A stretch of 64,000 bases of DNA from Micromonospora cremea (GCF_900143515.1 NZ_FSQT01000001.1:868001-932000), one strand, 5' to 3'. Positions 25,832 through 35,002 are shown, counted from the first letter of the stretch. A program made the numbers and translations. Notes: a model not told the origin generated them from the sequence alone.

Positions 25832-26845
25832 ATGAAGCTGAGAGCCGTCCCCCGCCTCGCAGCTGTCTTCGCCATCAGCGCGGCCACGATGCTCAGTGGA
25901 TGCAGCGCTGGATCCGGCAAGGGCAGCGCGTCGAACGGCACCACCTGGAAGGTGGGTGTCATGCCCTGTACCAGCGACTGCGGCTTCTTGCGCATGGCGC
26001 AGGCAAAGGGCTTTTACAAGGAGCAGGGCGTCAACGTCGAGTTCGTCGAGCTCAAGAGCGCGGAGCAGGTCTACCCGGCGCTGGCTTCCGGCGAGGTGGA
26101 CGCCATCGAGCAGAGCCCCGGCGGACTCTACATCGCCGCGCAGCAAGGAGGTCTCAACGCAAAGGTGATTGGTTCCTCAATGGAGGGCAACCCTTTCGCG
26201 ATCTTCGCTAACAAGAAGTACGACTCGATTTCGGACCTCAAGGGCAAGAGTGTGGGCATCTCGTCGCCGACAGGACTTCCAGCCCTCGTTGCCAAGCTGA
26301 TGCTGAAAGACGCCGGCGTCGACTGGACGTCGGTCCAGAAGGTGAACGCGGGCGGCAACCCCGACCGGTACCGGGCGGTGGTGGCGGGCACGGTCGACGC
26401 GACGGCCGACGCCACGGACTACGTCCCCCGGGCCGAGAAGGACGGCGTGAACGTCCTCGGCCTTTCCGCCGACATCATCCCCGACTATCCGCGCTACATG
26501 ATCATCGCTCGCGAGGACAGCCTCAAGAAGAAGGACGACCTGGCCACGGGGTACCTGGCGGGCCTAATCGAGGGTCTGCGGTACGCGTACGACCACCCGG
26601 ACGAGGCCAGGAAGATCTCCGCGGAGGCGCTGAAGGTGAGCCCGGACGACCCCATGGTCACGTTCACCCACGACGTCATCGTCGAGAAGAAGCTGGTCGA
26701 TCCCGACGCCGGCATCGACATGAAAAAGCTCGAGTACCTGGAAAAGGTGCTGCAGGAGTCCGGTGATCTCAAGAAGTCGATCGATGTGAAGTCCCTCGTC
26801 GATGACTCGTACCAGCAAGCCGCGCTGAAGCGTTTGGAGGACTGA
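25832..26845 (+). CDS. ABC transporter substrate-binding lipoprotein (NMT1/SsuA type)
   Basis: 337 aa. MKLRAVPRLAAVFAISAATM then LSGC is a lipoprotein signal peptide, with C24 as lipidation site. The mature part has TWKVGVMPCTSDCGFLRMAQ, EQGVNVEFVELKSAEQVYPA and KSVGISSPTGLPALVAKLM, typical of NMT1/THI5-like binding proteins for thiamine precursors, sulfonates and aromatic carboxylates. It precedes its ATPase by four bases. Together the three genes form a complete importer whose ligand is probably the substrate of the surrounding catabolic enzymes. Confidence 0.92.
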   Translation: MKLRAVPRLAAVFAISAATMLSGCSAGSGKGSASNGTTWKVGVMPCTSDCGFLRMAQAKGFYKEQGVNVEFVELKSAEQVYPALASGEVDAIEQSPGGLYIAAQQGGLNAKVIGSSMEGNPFAIFANKKYDSISDLKGKSVGISSPTGLPALVAKLMLKDAGVDWTSVQKVNAGGNPDRYRAVVAGTVDATADATDYVPRAEKDGVNVLGLSADIIPDYPRYMIIAREDSLKKKDDLATGYLAGLIEGLRYAYDHPDEARKISAEALKVSPDDPMVTFTHDVIVEKKLVDPDAGIDMKKLEYLEKVLQESGDLKKSIDVKSLVDDSYQQAALKRLED

Positions 26846-26849
26846 AGCC

Positions 26850-27755
26850 ATGCAGGCAAGCAGCACCGCCGGGAAGACGCAGGCGAGCCCTCCGACGACT
26901 CCACCGGCCCAGTCGCAGCCGAGGGTCGTCATCGACAGCGTCTCCAAGGACTTCACCGTCTCGGATCGCAAGGGAAGTCAGCCTCTGAAGGCCCTGGACC
27001 GAGTGTCGTTGTCGATCAACGACGGCGAGATCGTCGCCCTGACCGGCTTGAGCGGCTGCGGCAAGACCACCTTGCTGCGCATCATCATGGGGTTGGAGCG
27101 GGCGACCAGCGGCACCGTGACCGTGGGCGACAAAGTGGTCACTGGATGCGGTTTTGACCGCGGTCTGGTGTTCCAGCACGCCGAGCTCTTCCCGTGGCGG
27201 ACGGCCCTTCAGAATGTGGAGTTCGGGCTCGAGGTGAAGGGCGTGCCGAAGGCGGAGCGTCGCCGAATCGCCCGCGAGAAGCTCGAACTCGTGGGCCTGG
27301 GCGCCGCGATGGACAGGCGTCCCAACCAGCTTTCCGGTGGCATGAAGCAGCGTGTCGGTCTGGCCCGGGCGCTCAGCATTGAACCGCAAGTGCTCCTCAT
27401 GGACGAGCCCTTCGGAGCGCTCGACGCGCAGACTCGCGAGGGTCTTCAGCTCGAGGTGCTGCGCGTTCACCGCGAGACCGGCAAGACAATCATCTTCGTC
27501 ACGCACGACCTGGACGAAGCCGTTCTGCTCGCGGACCGGGTCGTGCTGATGTCGCCGAACCCGGGCCGCGTGGATCACATCTTCGACATTCCGATCTCCG
27601 GGCCGCGCGAGGACCTGTTCGCGATCCGCGGTCTCGACGAGTTCGCCCACACGAGGTACGAGATCTGGCGCCGGCTCATGGCGCGGGTCCACGAGAACAG
27701 TGAAGCCGCGCACGGCATCGACCCGCAGGGCCGCGATCGAGGAGGAGACCGATGA
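26850..27755 (+). CDS. ABC transporter ATP-binding protein (SsuB/NrtD-like)
   Basis: 301 aa. Walker A LSGCGKTTLL, signature LSGGMKQRVGLARAL and Walker B VLLMDEPFGALDAQTRE are all intact. ELFPWRTALQNVEFGLEVKG is the Q-loop region of nitrate/sulfonate/taurine-type importers. The stop overlaps the ATG of the permease (ATGA), which indicates translational coupling. Confidence 0.94.
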   Translation: MQASSTAGKTQASPPTTPPAQSQPRVVIDSVSKDFTVSDRKGSQPLKALDRVSLSINDGEIVALTGLSGCGKTTLLRIIMGLERATSGTVTVGDKVVTGCGFDRGLVFQHAELFPWRTALQNVEFGLEVKGVPKAERRRIAREKLELVGLGAAMDRRPNQLSGGMKQRVGLARALSIEPQVLLMDEPFGALDAQTREGLQLEVLRVHRETGKTIIFVTHDLDEAVLLADRVVLMSPNPGRVDHIFDIPISGPREDLFAIRGLDEFAHTRYEIWRRLMARVHENSEAAHGIDPQGRDRGGDR

Positions 27756-28606
27756 CTTCCCTAGCGCAGAAACGCACTTCCACCCGTCAGGGACCGGACC
27801 CCACCGCTGTCGCGAAGCGGCGCCGGGTCCTGCGCGGCCGACACACCTACACGCTGGTGACCATCGCCTCCCTGTTGGTCCTGCTCGTGGCGTGGGAGAT
27901 CTTCGGGCGACGGATGAACCCCATCTTCGCCTCGTACCCGACGGCCATCGCCGTCTCGTTCCGCGACCAACTCGCCGACGGGACGCTCTTCACGGCACTG
28001 CTCGACAGCCTCAAGCCGCTGCTACTCGGCTACCTGATCGCTGCTGTCGCAGGCATCCCCGTCGGCCTGCTGTTGGGCCGGTACCGGGCCGTCGAGGCAG
28101 CCCTCGGCATCTACGTGACGGGCGGCTACGCCATGCCGATGGTGGCGTTCATCCCCCTGCTGATCCTCTGGTTCGGACTCGGCTTCGCCGTCAAGGTGGC
28201 GGTGGTCGTAGTCATGACGGTCTTCCCAATCGTGATCAGTACGTGGGCGGGGGTCAACGCCGTCTCCAAGCCCCTCCTCGAGGTCGGTAAGTCCTTCATG
28301 GCCAGCGAGACCGCCATCATGCGGAAGATCATCCTGCCCGCGACAGTGCCTCACATCATGACGGGTCTGCGCCTGGGTATCGGACGCGCTGTCATCGGCA
28401 TCGTGATCGCCGAGTTCTTCACCTCGATCGGTGGCCTCGGCGGCTTGATCATCAACGCGGGCCAGCGGTTTGACACGTCAGCGCTGTTCGTCCCGGTCGT
28501 CGTCCTGATGGTGCTCGGCATCGGCCTGACGCGGGGGGTCGGCTGGCTGGAGTCGCGGGTTGCCCCTTGGTACGCCGGCGTCAGCGGCGGGCGGGACCCG
28601 GAGTGA
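27752..28606 (+). CDS. ABC transporter permease (SsuC/ThiX-like)
   Basis: 284 aa with about six transmembrane segments; a first helix at about 30-50 (LVTIASLLVLLVAWEIFG). The EAA-like cytoplasmic loop lies at EVGKSFMASETAIMRKIILP, followed by ATVPHIMTGLRLGIGRAVIG. Completes the importer with the preceding ATPase and lipoprotein. Its stop overlaps the GTG start of the amidohydrolase. Confidence 0.93.
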   Translation: MTSLAQKRTSTRQGPDPTAVAKRRRVLRGRHTYTLVTIASLLVLLVAWEIFGRRMNPIFASYPTAIAVSFRDQLADGTLFTALLDSLKPLLLGYLIAAVAGIPVGLLLGRYRAVEAALGIYVTGGYAMPMVAFIPLLILWFGLGFAVKVAVVVVMTVFPIVISTWAGVNAVSKPLLEVGKSFMASETAIMRKIILPATVPHIMTGLRLGIGRAVIGIVIAEFFTSIGGLGGLIINAGQRFDTSALFVPVVVLMVLGIGLTRGVGWLESRVAPWYAGVSGGRDPE

Positions 28607-29364
28607 GCGCCGCGATCCACGTCGAGGTGCTGGAAGGCCTGCTCGACGAGCATGAGCGCGCGGTCTTCGAGACGGCGGGCTACGGGCAGCGCGCCGGCTT
28701 CGGCGAACGCCCGGTCCTGCTGGTCGTCGACGTCAACTACAACTTCTGTGGCGACCGCCCCGAGCCGATCCTGGACTCCATCAGGTCGTGGCGGAACAGC
28801 TGTGGCGAGCATGCCTGGGACGCGCTGCCGGACATCGGCAGGCTCACCGCTGCCGCTCGGCGGCGCGGGATTCCGGTCATCTACAGCACGGGCCAGGATC
28901 CCCGTCCCGACGGACTCGACTCCGGACGCTGGGCGGACAAGAACCGCCGGCGAGCTGAGGACGCAGTCGTCACACGGGGGCGCGGCAACCAGATCGTGGA
29001 GCAGATTGCTCCTGAGGATCCCGACATCGTCATCTCAAAGCCGAAGCCCAGCGCCTTCTTCGCCACACAGCTCAACAGCTTACTCGTGGAGCTGAAGGCC
29101 GACTCCGTCCTGGTGTGCGGCGCCACGACCAGTGGCTGCGTGCGGGCCACCGTCATTGACGGCTTCTCCAACAACTACCGGATGGCCGTGGTCGCCGACT
29201 GCACCTTTGACCGCGTGCAGCTGTCGCACCGGGTGAACCTGCTGGACATGCATCAAAAGTACGCCGACGTGGTGACCCTCGACGAGACCCTCGAGTTCCT
29301 GGACTCGCTCCCGGACAGTCTCTTCCCGTGGTTCTCTCCGGCACGAACGAAAGAGTGTGGATGA
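28603..29364 (+). CDS. Isochorismatase-type amidohydrolase (N-carbamoylsarcosine amidase-like)
   Basis: 253 aa from a GTG that overlaps the permease stop. The cysteine-hydrolase triad is D43 (LLVVDVNYNF), a Lys at 146 or 148 (VISKPKPSAFF) and C179 (VLVCGATTSGCVRATVIDGF). This subgroup cleaves N-carbamoyl, maleamate or ureido amides. In N-heterocycle degradation an enzyme of this fold typically hydrolyses the amide released after ring opening. Being cotranscribed with the importer and two FAD monooxygenases nearby supports such a role. Confidence 0.9.
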   Translation: MSAAIHVEVLEGLLDEHERAVFETAGYGQRAGFGERPVLLVVDVNYNFCGDRPEPILDSIRSWRNSCGEHAWDALPDIGRLTAAARRRGIPVIYSTGQDPRPDGLDSGRWADKNRRRAEDAVVTRGRGNQIVEQIAPEDPDIVISKPKPSAFFATQLNSLLVELKADSVLVCGATTSGCVRATVIDGFSNNYRMAVVADCTFDRVQLSHRVNLLDMHQKYADVVTLDETLEFLDSLPDSLFPWFSPARTKECG

Positions 29365-29365
29365 C

Positions 29366-30568
29366 ATGGGGCACGTGATCGTCGTCGGTGGGGGACCGGT
29401 CGGTGTCGTCGCCGCCCTCGCCGCTGCACGAAGCGGCTTCGAGGTAACCGTGCTGGAGGCTGCGGAGCAGGTCCAGGACGACCCGCGAGCCTCCACCCTG
29501 CACCCCTCGACCCTCGAGATGCTCGACGACCTGGGCCTGGTCGACGAGTTGATCAGCGTCGGTCTGGTCGCCCGTCACTTCGACTTCTGGGACAAGCCGA
29601 GCCGGAGTCTCGTTGCACGGCTCGACCACGACGTCCTGCGTCACGAGACGAGGTTCCCCTTCGTCGTACAGACCGAGCAGCACAAGCTCGCCCGCATCGG
29701 CCTGCACAGGCTCGCGGAGATGCCGAATGTCGAAGTGCGGCTAGGGTGCACGTTCACGAGTCTGGAGCAGTCTGCCGACTCTGTCGTCGTCCATGCGCAG
29801 ACCGCCGACGGGCCGGTCCGGCTTACGGGCGACTGGGTCATCGGGTGCGACGGCGGCCGCAGCGCCGTTCGCAAGGGGCTCGGCATCGAGTTCGAGGGCT
29901 ACACCTGGCCGGAGCGGTTCGTGGTGCTGACCTCCCTCTTCGACTTCGCCGATGCCATGTCCTGCAGCTACCGCAGCTACTTCGCGGATCCGTCCGAGTG
30001 GTCCAACCTGTTCAAGGTCGCAGGCGAGGACCTGAAGGGGCGCTGGCGGGTGGTGCTTCCCACATCAGTCGGGGAGTCCGACGAACAGGCCCTGAGCGAC
30101 GAGGCGTCCATGCAGCGGCTCGAGCGCATTTGCCCCGGCGCGTCGCAGGGGGAGATCGTGCACCGCAAGATCTACCGGGTGCATCAGCGCGTGGCGGCCC
30201 AGTTCAGGGTAGGCCGGGCCTTCCTCGCCGGCGATGCGGCCCACGTGAACAACCCGATCGGCGGCCTCGGGCTCAATTGCGGAATCCACGACGCCGTCGA
30301 GCTCCTCGAGGCGTTGGACGACTTCCGCGGCTCCCGAAACGAGGACGTGCTCGACGCCTACGAACGCCGCCGGCGGGACCTCAACATCCGCTATGTGCAG
30401 CAGCAGACTGTGAGCAACAAGAAGCGGCTCGAGGAGAAGGACCCGGTCGTGCGAGCCCAGCGGCTCGACGAGCTACGTGCCATCGCGAGCAGCGAGGAGT
30501 CGCAGCGGGTGTTCCTGCGCAGGACATCCTTGCTCGAGAGCGTGCGAGAGCCGCACGCCAGCGCATGA
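29366..30568 (+). CDS. FAD-dependent aromatic monooxygenase (PHBH family)
   Basis: 400 aa. The ATG at 29366 is preferred over a GTG at 29357. VIVVGGGPVGVVAALAAARS is the GxGxxG ADP-binding motif, VIGCDGGRSAVRKGLGIEF the DG motif and AFLAGDAAHVNNPIGGLGLN the GD motif, giving a complete class A flavoprotein hydroxylase. No C-terminal thioredoxin-like domain. It should hydroxylate an electron-rich aromatic or heteroaromatic ring using NAD(P)H and O2. It is placed between the amidohydrolase and the MFS gene, whose ATG overlaps its stop. Confidence 0.92.
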   Translation: MGHVIVVGGGPVGVVAALAAARSGFEVTVLEAAEQVQDDPRASTLHPSTLEMLDDLGLVDELISVGLVARHFDFWDKPSRSLVARLDHDVLRHETRFPFVVQTEQHKLARIGLHRLAEMPNVEVRLGCTFTSLEQSADSVVVHAQTADGPVRLTGDWVIGCDGGRSAVRKGLGIEFEGYTWPERFVVLTSLFDFADAMSCSYRSYFADPSEWSNLFKVAGEDLKGRWRVVLPTSVGESDEQALSDEASMQRLERICPGASQGEIVHRKIYRVHQRVAAQFRVGRAFLAGDAAHVNNPIGGLGLNCGIHDAVELLEALDDFRGSRNEDVLDAYERRRRDLNIRYVQQQTVSNKKRLEEKDPVVRAQRLDELRAIASSEESQRVFLRRTSLLESVREPHASA

Positions 30569-31812
30569 GAGGGCACGGCGGCACTCCGTCGACCGCCTAT
30601 GAGCCGCTCCTCGCCGGATACCTCGCGCTGGGGATGGGGGTCGGTCCGCTGACGCACTATGCCTTGAGTGCGCTGGGTCCCTTGGTCGTCTCCGACCTCG
30701 GGTTGTCGGCGACCGAGTTCGGCGGCCTCTGGCTTGTCGCCTTCGGTACGGCGGCCGCCTGCACCCCCGGATTCGGGCGGCTCACCGACCACCTCGGTGC
30801 CCAACGGATGCTTCGGCTCACCTTCGTCTGTGCGGGGGCGGCCATGGTGGCCGTGAGCATGTCGCACTCGCTGGTCCCACTGGTGCTCGGCGTGGGTCTC
30901 GCCGGCATGGCGGTCGCCAGCTCCAACCCTGCGACGAACCTCGCGGTGGCCGGCTCGGTGACCGTCGGGCGACAAGGGCTCGTCGTGGGAGCGAAGCAGT
31001 CAGGGGTGCAGGCAAGCCAACTGCTGGCAGGTCTCGCCCTCCCAGGACTTGCCGTGGTGCTCGGCTGGCGCGTGGCGATTCTGCTCTGTGGGGCGTTGGC
31101 GGTCCTCGGGTTCGCGGCCACCCGATGGGTCGTGGGCCCCGCGGCTCCACGCGCCGCGCGAGCCGGCGCCCCCCGTGCGGCCATGGACCCCAGCGTGTGG
31201 TGGTTGGCCACCTACGCGCTGGTGACCGGTGCCGTCATCCAGGCGACGAACGTCTACCTGCCGCTCTATGCCCACGACGTGCTCGGCCACTCGGTGAGCG
31301 AGGCCGGGCTGGTCTCGGCCACGCTCGGCGGGACCGGCGTGCTGGCACGCCTTGTGTGGGGGCGGGTGATGGACCGCATCCTCGATACGCCGTCGCTCCT
31401 GACCGGGTTGGCGGTCCTGGCGGGCGTGGGCTTGGCGGTATGCGGTCTCGCCGCCGCCGTCAGTGACCTGATGGTCTGGCTGGGTGCCGCGATCTTCGGA
31501 GCGAGTGCCTTGGCTGCGAACGTCGTGATCATGATGACGGTGGTGCGCACCGCGCCCAGTGGCTCGGTAGGCCGCGCCACCGGTTGGACCTCACTGGGGC
31601 TCTATGCCGGCTTCATGGTCGGGCCGCTCACTTTCGGCATGTTCGTCGACTCGGCGGCCGGCTACCGCGGCGCGTGGTCGTACCTGTGCGCACTGACCGT
31701 AATCCTCGTCGTCATCACGGCCTGCTGGAAGCAGTTCGGTAGGCACGCCGATGACGCCAGTGGGTCCGAGGCCGCCCGGGCCGGCGCCGGCGGTGCGCGA
31801 GGACCTGGCTAG
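30565..31812 (+). CDS. MFS transporter
   Basis: 415 aa, start codon overlapping the monooxygenase stop (ATGA). Twelve hydrophobic helices; FGRLTDHLGAQRMLRLTF is the loop 2-3 MFS signature and LVWGRVMDRILDTPSLL its C-half counterpart. VVGAKQSGVQASQLLAGLAL recalls the cyanate/aromatic-acid branch. It may import an alternative form of the substrate or export an intermediate. Confidence 0.9.
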   Translation: MRGHGGTPSTAYEPLLAGYLALGMGVGPLTHYALSALGPLVVSDLGLSATEFGGLWLVAFGTAAACTPGFGRLTDHLGAQRMLRLTFVCAGAAMVAVSMSHSLVPLVLGVGLAGMAVASSNPATNLAVAGSVTVGRQGLVVGAKQSGVQASQLLAGLALPGLAVVLGWRVAILLCGALAVLGFAATRWVVGPAAPRAARAGAPRAAMDPSVWWLATYALVTGAVIQATNVYLPLYAHDVLGHSVSEAGLVSATLGGTGVLARLVWGRVMDRILDTPSLLTGLAVLAGVGLAVCGLAAAVSDLMVWLGAAIFGASALAANVVIMMTVVRTAPSGSVGRATGWTSLGLYAGFMVGPLTFGMFVDSAAGYRGAWSYLCALTVILVVITACWKQFGRHADDASGSEAARAGAGGARGPG

Positions 31813-31860
31813 AGCCGCCTTTTCACACAACGACGCACAACAATCCAAGGAGCTACAACT

Positions 31861-32517
31861 GTGAGCGCAGCAGTACTTCTCGCGGTCCTCCGCCCGAAGG
31901 CCGACGACGTGGACGACTTTTTCACGTGGTACGAGGCCGAGCACGTCACCGGACGACTGGCGATGCCGGGCTTTCTCGACGCCCATAGGTACGTCTCTGA
32001 AGACGATCACGACATGGGTTTGGTGATCTACGACCTCGCGAGTCTGGATGTGCTGAGCACGGAGGCGTACCGAGCCCTGCAGGCCAGGACGGCCGCGACC
32101 ACGCAGACGCGGATGGGGGGACTGGACCAGTTTGTCAGGGTCACGGGGGAAGTCATCCAGGAGCACGGCGACGTCGCCGCTGCGGTACCCCTGCTCTTCG
32201 TCGTGGCGTTCTCGGCACCGCGGAGCGACCTGGACGACCTCGACGCGTGGTACCGCGAGGAACACGCACCCATGCTCCTCAAGGCCGCGGCCTGGCGCGG
32301 GGTCAGCCTGGTCGATGTGACGGGATCCAACACTCCGTGGACCCGGGTGGCGATCCACCGGCTCGCCGATGCGTCTGCGCTCGAATCGCCGGAGCGCCGT
32401 GCAGCGGGGGAGGCGCCGCGGCGACAGCAGCTTGCTGCCCGACCCTGGTTCAACGCCGGCACCCGCTACAGAGTCAGGGCCGTGGATCGTCTGGACTCCG
32501 CCTCGAGGCGTCGCTAG
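31861..32517 (+). CDS. EthD-like protein with two dimeric alpha/beta-barrel repeats
   Basis: 218 aa from a GTG with AAGGAG upstream. Two similar halves are seen: DDVDDFFTWYEAEHVTGRLA with PGFLDAHRYV, and SDLDDLDAWYREEHAPMLLK with AAWRGVSLVDV. The W-Y-x-x-E-H pattern is that of EthD/DUF4286-type ferredoxin-like folds, which form heme-free or metal-free barrels around hydrophobic ligands. Last gene of the operon; role could be a cyclase, isomerase or binding protein for an aromatic intermediate. Confidence 0.75.
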   Translation: MSAAVLLAVLRPKADDVDDFFTWYEAEHVTGRLAMPGFLDAHRYVSEDDHDMGLVIYDLASLDVLSTEAYRALQARTAATTQTRMGGLDQFVRVTGEVIQEHGDVAAAVPLLFVVAFSAPRSDLDDLDAWYREEHAPMLLKAAAWRGVSLVDVTGSNTPWTRVAIHRLADASALESPERRAAGEAPRRQQLAARPWFNAGTRYRVRAVDRLDSASRRR

Positions 32518-32606
32518 ACGGGCAGATGTTAACCGTGGGAGGCCTCCGATAAAGTCAGCAGGGCGCCCCAGGAGGCGAATATGACGCCTGGCCGCGCATT
32601 CGCGAT

Positions 32607-32632
32607 CGCGAACGTGTAGGGACACGTTCGCG
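32607..32632. promoter_or_regulatory. Perfect inverted repeat before the MarR gene
   Basis: CGCGAACGTGT and ACACGTTCGCG flank a four-base spacer, 37 bases before the MarR start and 90 bases after the preceding stop. It could be the operator for autoregulation or a T-less terminator of the operon. The AT-balanced arms without a T-tract favour an operator. Confidence 0.6.
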
Positions 32633-32668
32633 ACCGACCGGCCACGATTTAGAAGCGTAGGTATAGCT

Positions 32669-33274
32669 GTGGCTCGTCGAACAGTACGGAACCCAGGGCG
32701 CGTAGGCCGCGGCGTCGCCGCCACCATCTCCGCGCTCAGGGGCGGCCCTGGCGGAACCCCCGCCGAGGTGGATGCCTACTTCGAGGGTGTCGCACGCGCT
32801 CGCTACATCATCCGGCGCACCTTCCGGATCTTCGACGAGGTGGCCCGCAACTCGGACCTCGAGCCGCTTCAGCACCAGGCGCTCATCCAGATCCTCGGTG
32901 GCGGCGTCACCGAGGGAGCCCTCCCCGTGAGCCGGATCGCCGAGCGCCTCAACGTCACGAGTGCCTTCGCGTCGCGACTCGTCCAAGACCTCGAGGCCAA
33001 GGAGTTGGTCGTCCGGCGTCCCTCGGAAGTGGACCGCCGGGTCATCCTGGTGGAGGCGACTGCGCACGGTCGCCGGTGCCTCACGACGGTGTCCGACGGC
33101 GTCCGGCGCGACGTGGCCTACTTCCAGTCGCACTTGACGGAGGAAGACCGCGCGGCTGCCCTGACCGTCATGGCGTTCTACGTCGGCGTGCCGCTCAACG
33201 ACGACGACCTGGAGTCCATCAGGAGCCTCGTCCAGTCGGCCATCCACGCACAGCGAGAGGCGGCCGCGAGATGA
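32669..33274 (+). CDS. MarR family transcriptional regulator
   Basis: 201 aa from a GTG. The winged helix reads LPVSRIAERLNVTSAFASRL then VQDLEAKELVVRRPSEVDRR, with the DxR wing typical of MarR. An N-terminal arginine-rich extension of about 35 residues precedes the domain. It lies inside the catabolic locus between two operons, so it is the leading candidate for the regulator binding CTAGGTAC-type sites. Its own promoter holds a different palindrome. Confidence 0.9.
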   Translation: MARRTVRNPGRVGRGVAATISALRGGPGGTPAEVDAYFEGVARARYIIRRTFRIFDEVARNSDLEPLQHQALIQILGGGVTEGALPVSRIAERLNVTSAFASRLVQDLEAKELVVRRPSEVDRRVILVEATAHGRRCLTTVSDGVRRDVAYFQSHLTEEDRAAALTVMAFYVGVPLNDDDLESIRSLVQSAIHAQREAAAR

Positions 33275-33479
33275 GTGTTCCGGCCTGAGACCTTGGAGAG
33301 CGGCTGGCGGCTGGTCGAGCGCCGAGTGCGGCGTGAGCCTGGTGTCGTAGGCGTGTAGCCGGGCGGACATGGCGGCGCTCGGGCGGTCCGCGAGGGAGAC
33401 GGCTTGGCGTAGGGCCGCGTTCCGGCGGCGACGGCGCGATCGCCCCTGCCCTGCTGACGCCCGCGAACGCGCCAGCCGC

Positions 33480-33635
33480 CGTTGTCGAAACGTTGCCCAG
33501 CTCCGAAGCTCGGCCCACCGCTTCGCCGCGGTCGGCTGACGTGGAACCGCTGCCGGGCTCGACGCTGCGGCCAGCCGTCCTTCACGGCGTAGCGGGCCAG
33601 AGGTAGACGCATCCGTCTCGCGGACCGGTGCCGCA
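33480..33635 (-). pseudogene. IS481-type transposase N-terminal remnant
   Basis: HRSARRMRLPLARYAVKDGW then PQRRARQRFHVS matches the leucine-zipper/HTH start of IS481 transposases (RLRLARxVVxDGWPxRRAAERFxVS). A one-base shift continues it as TAAKRWAELR. Nothing of the DDE domain remains. It is a short scar just upstream of the third operon. Confidence 0.5.
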
Positions 33636-33682
33636 CACCTATTTCGCCGCTCCTCACCTCTTGACCCTCCTCATCCAGATAC

Positions 33683-33704
33683 TTAATCTAGGTAACGTAC
33701 AAAG
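33683..33704. promoter_or_regulatory. Relative of the CTAGGTAC operator
   Basis: TTAATCTAGGTAACGTACAAAG shares its first 12 bases and the internal GTAC with the palindrome at 24293 read on the minus strand. The right arm is degenerate (ACAAAG instead of ACCTAG). It lies 30 bases before the FAD monooxygenase start. Confidence 0.55.
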
Positions 33705-33733
33705 GTCAGTGATTTCCTCCATAGGAGCGCTGG

Positions 33734-35002
33734 ATGACCCATGCAACGAAGGACACCGAGGTTCTGATCGTCGGTGCAGGAGCGGGTGGCCTGATCCTCG
33801 CCCTCAGCCTCAAAGAGATCGGCATACAGTGCCGCGTGTACGACGCGGTGCCCGAGCTGACGGCCGTGGGTGTCGGTATCAACCTGCTTCCCCACGCCGT
33901 TCGTGAACTCGACGAACTCGGCCTGGTGCCGGCGCTTGACGAAGTCGGTATCCGCACCAAGGACGCGTCCTACTACAACCGGTTCGGCCAGCACATCTTC
34001 ACCGAGCCCGCAGGCGAAGCGGCCGGCTACCCGTGGCCGCAGTTCTCTCTACACCGCGGTGACATGCAGATGGTGTTCCTGAACGCCGTGCGCGAGCGGC
34101 TCGGCGAGGACAGCGTCGTCACCGGTCACCGACTCACCCACGTCGACCTCGGTGACGACACGGTCACCGCCCACTTCATCGGGCCGAACGGCGAGGACCT
34201 TCCCTCTGTCCGCGCCTCGGTCCTTGTCGGAGCCGACGGCATCAAGTCCGCGCTGCGCAAGCAGTTCTATCCGGACGAGGGCGACCCCCTCTACTCCGGC
34301 CTCACCATCTGGCGCGGCGCGACCCCCATGCCGCCCTTCCTGAGCGGAGCCAACACCGTCCGCATGGGCTGGATGAGCGTCGGCAAGCTCATGGTGTACC
34401 CGATCAGGAACAACATCGATGGCCAGGGCAACCAGCTGATGAACTTCGTCGCGACCCTGGAGCGGCCCCGACCCGACTTGTACGACTGGAACGCCAAGGG
34501 CAGGCTCGAGGACTTCTTCCCAACCTTCAAGGACTGGCACTTCGACTTCCTCGACGTGCCTGGCATGCTCCAGAAGACCGACCCGATCCTGATCTACCCC
34601 ATGGTGGACCGCGACCCACTTCCCACGTGGACCTTCGGTCGCGCGACGTTGCTGGGTGACGCCGCCCACCCGATGTACCCGCGAGGCTCCAACGGCGCAG
34701 GCCAGGCGATCCTCGACGCACGGATCCTCGCCGGCAGCTTCAAGCGCCATGGCGTGACCGACGAGGCACTCCACGAGTACGACGTCACGCGTGTCGAGGC
34801 GACGGGCAAAGTCGTCCGCATGAACCGGGCCAACCCGCCAGACGCCATCCTGCGCGAGGTGCACGAGCGCAGCGGTGACAAGCCGTTCGAGCGCCTGAGC
34901 GACATCGTCTCCGACGAGGAACTGCGTGCGATCACGGAGCGGTACAAGACCGTCGCGGGCTTCCAGGTCGACCAGCTCAAGCGGAGGCGGTCGCTCGTAT
35001 GA
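33734..35002 (+). CDS. FAD-dependent monooxygenase (PhzS/salicylate hydroxylase-like)
   Basis: 422 aa with ATAGGAG before the ATG. VLIVGAGAGGLILALSLKEI is the dinucleotide motif, LVGADGIKSALRKQFYP the DG motif and ATLLGDAAHPMYPRGSNGAG the GD motif. The phrase MYPRGSNGAGQAILDAR is typical of the flavin monooxygenase group that includes the phenazine hydroxylase PhzS. It heads the third operon, coupled by a four-base overlap to the DapA-like gene. It is unlike the PHBH-type enzyme at 29366, so two successive hydroxylations are plausible. Confidence 0.92.
   Translation: MTHATKDTEVLIVGAGAGGLILALSLKEIGIQCRVYDAVPELTAVGVGINLLPHAVRELDELGLVPALDEVGIRTKDASYYNRFGQHIFTEPAGEAAGYPWPQFSLHRGDMQMVFLNAVRERLGEDSVVTGHRLTHVDLGDDTVTAHFIGPNGEDLPSVRASVLVGADGIKSALRKQFYPDEGDPLYSGLTIWRGATPMPPFLSGANTVRMGWMSVGKLMVYPIRNNIDGQGNQLMNFVATLERPRPDLYDWNAKGRLEDFFPTFKDWHFDFLDVPGMLQKTDPILIYPMVDRDPLPTWTFGRATLLGDAAHPMYPRGSNGAGQAILDARILAGSFKRHGVTDEALHEYDVTRVEATGKVVRMNRANPPDAILREVHERSGDKPFERLSDIVSDEELRAITERYKTVAGFQVDQLKRRRSLV

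Noticed and set aside
29746..30564. N-terminal extension of the MFS frame back into the monooxygenase gene
   Set aside because: Arg/Gly-rich out-of-frame translation of the FAD monooxygenase; the ATG at 30565 starts a normal MFS protein.
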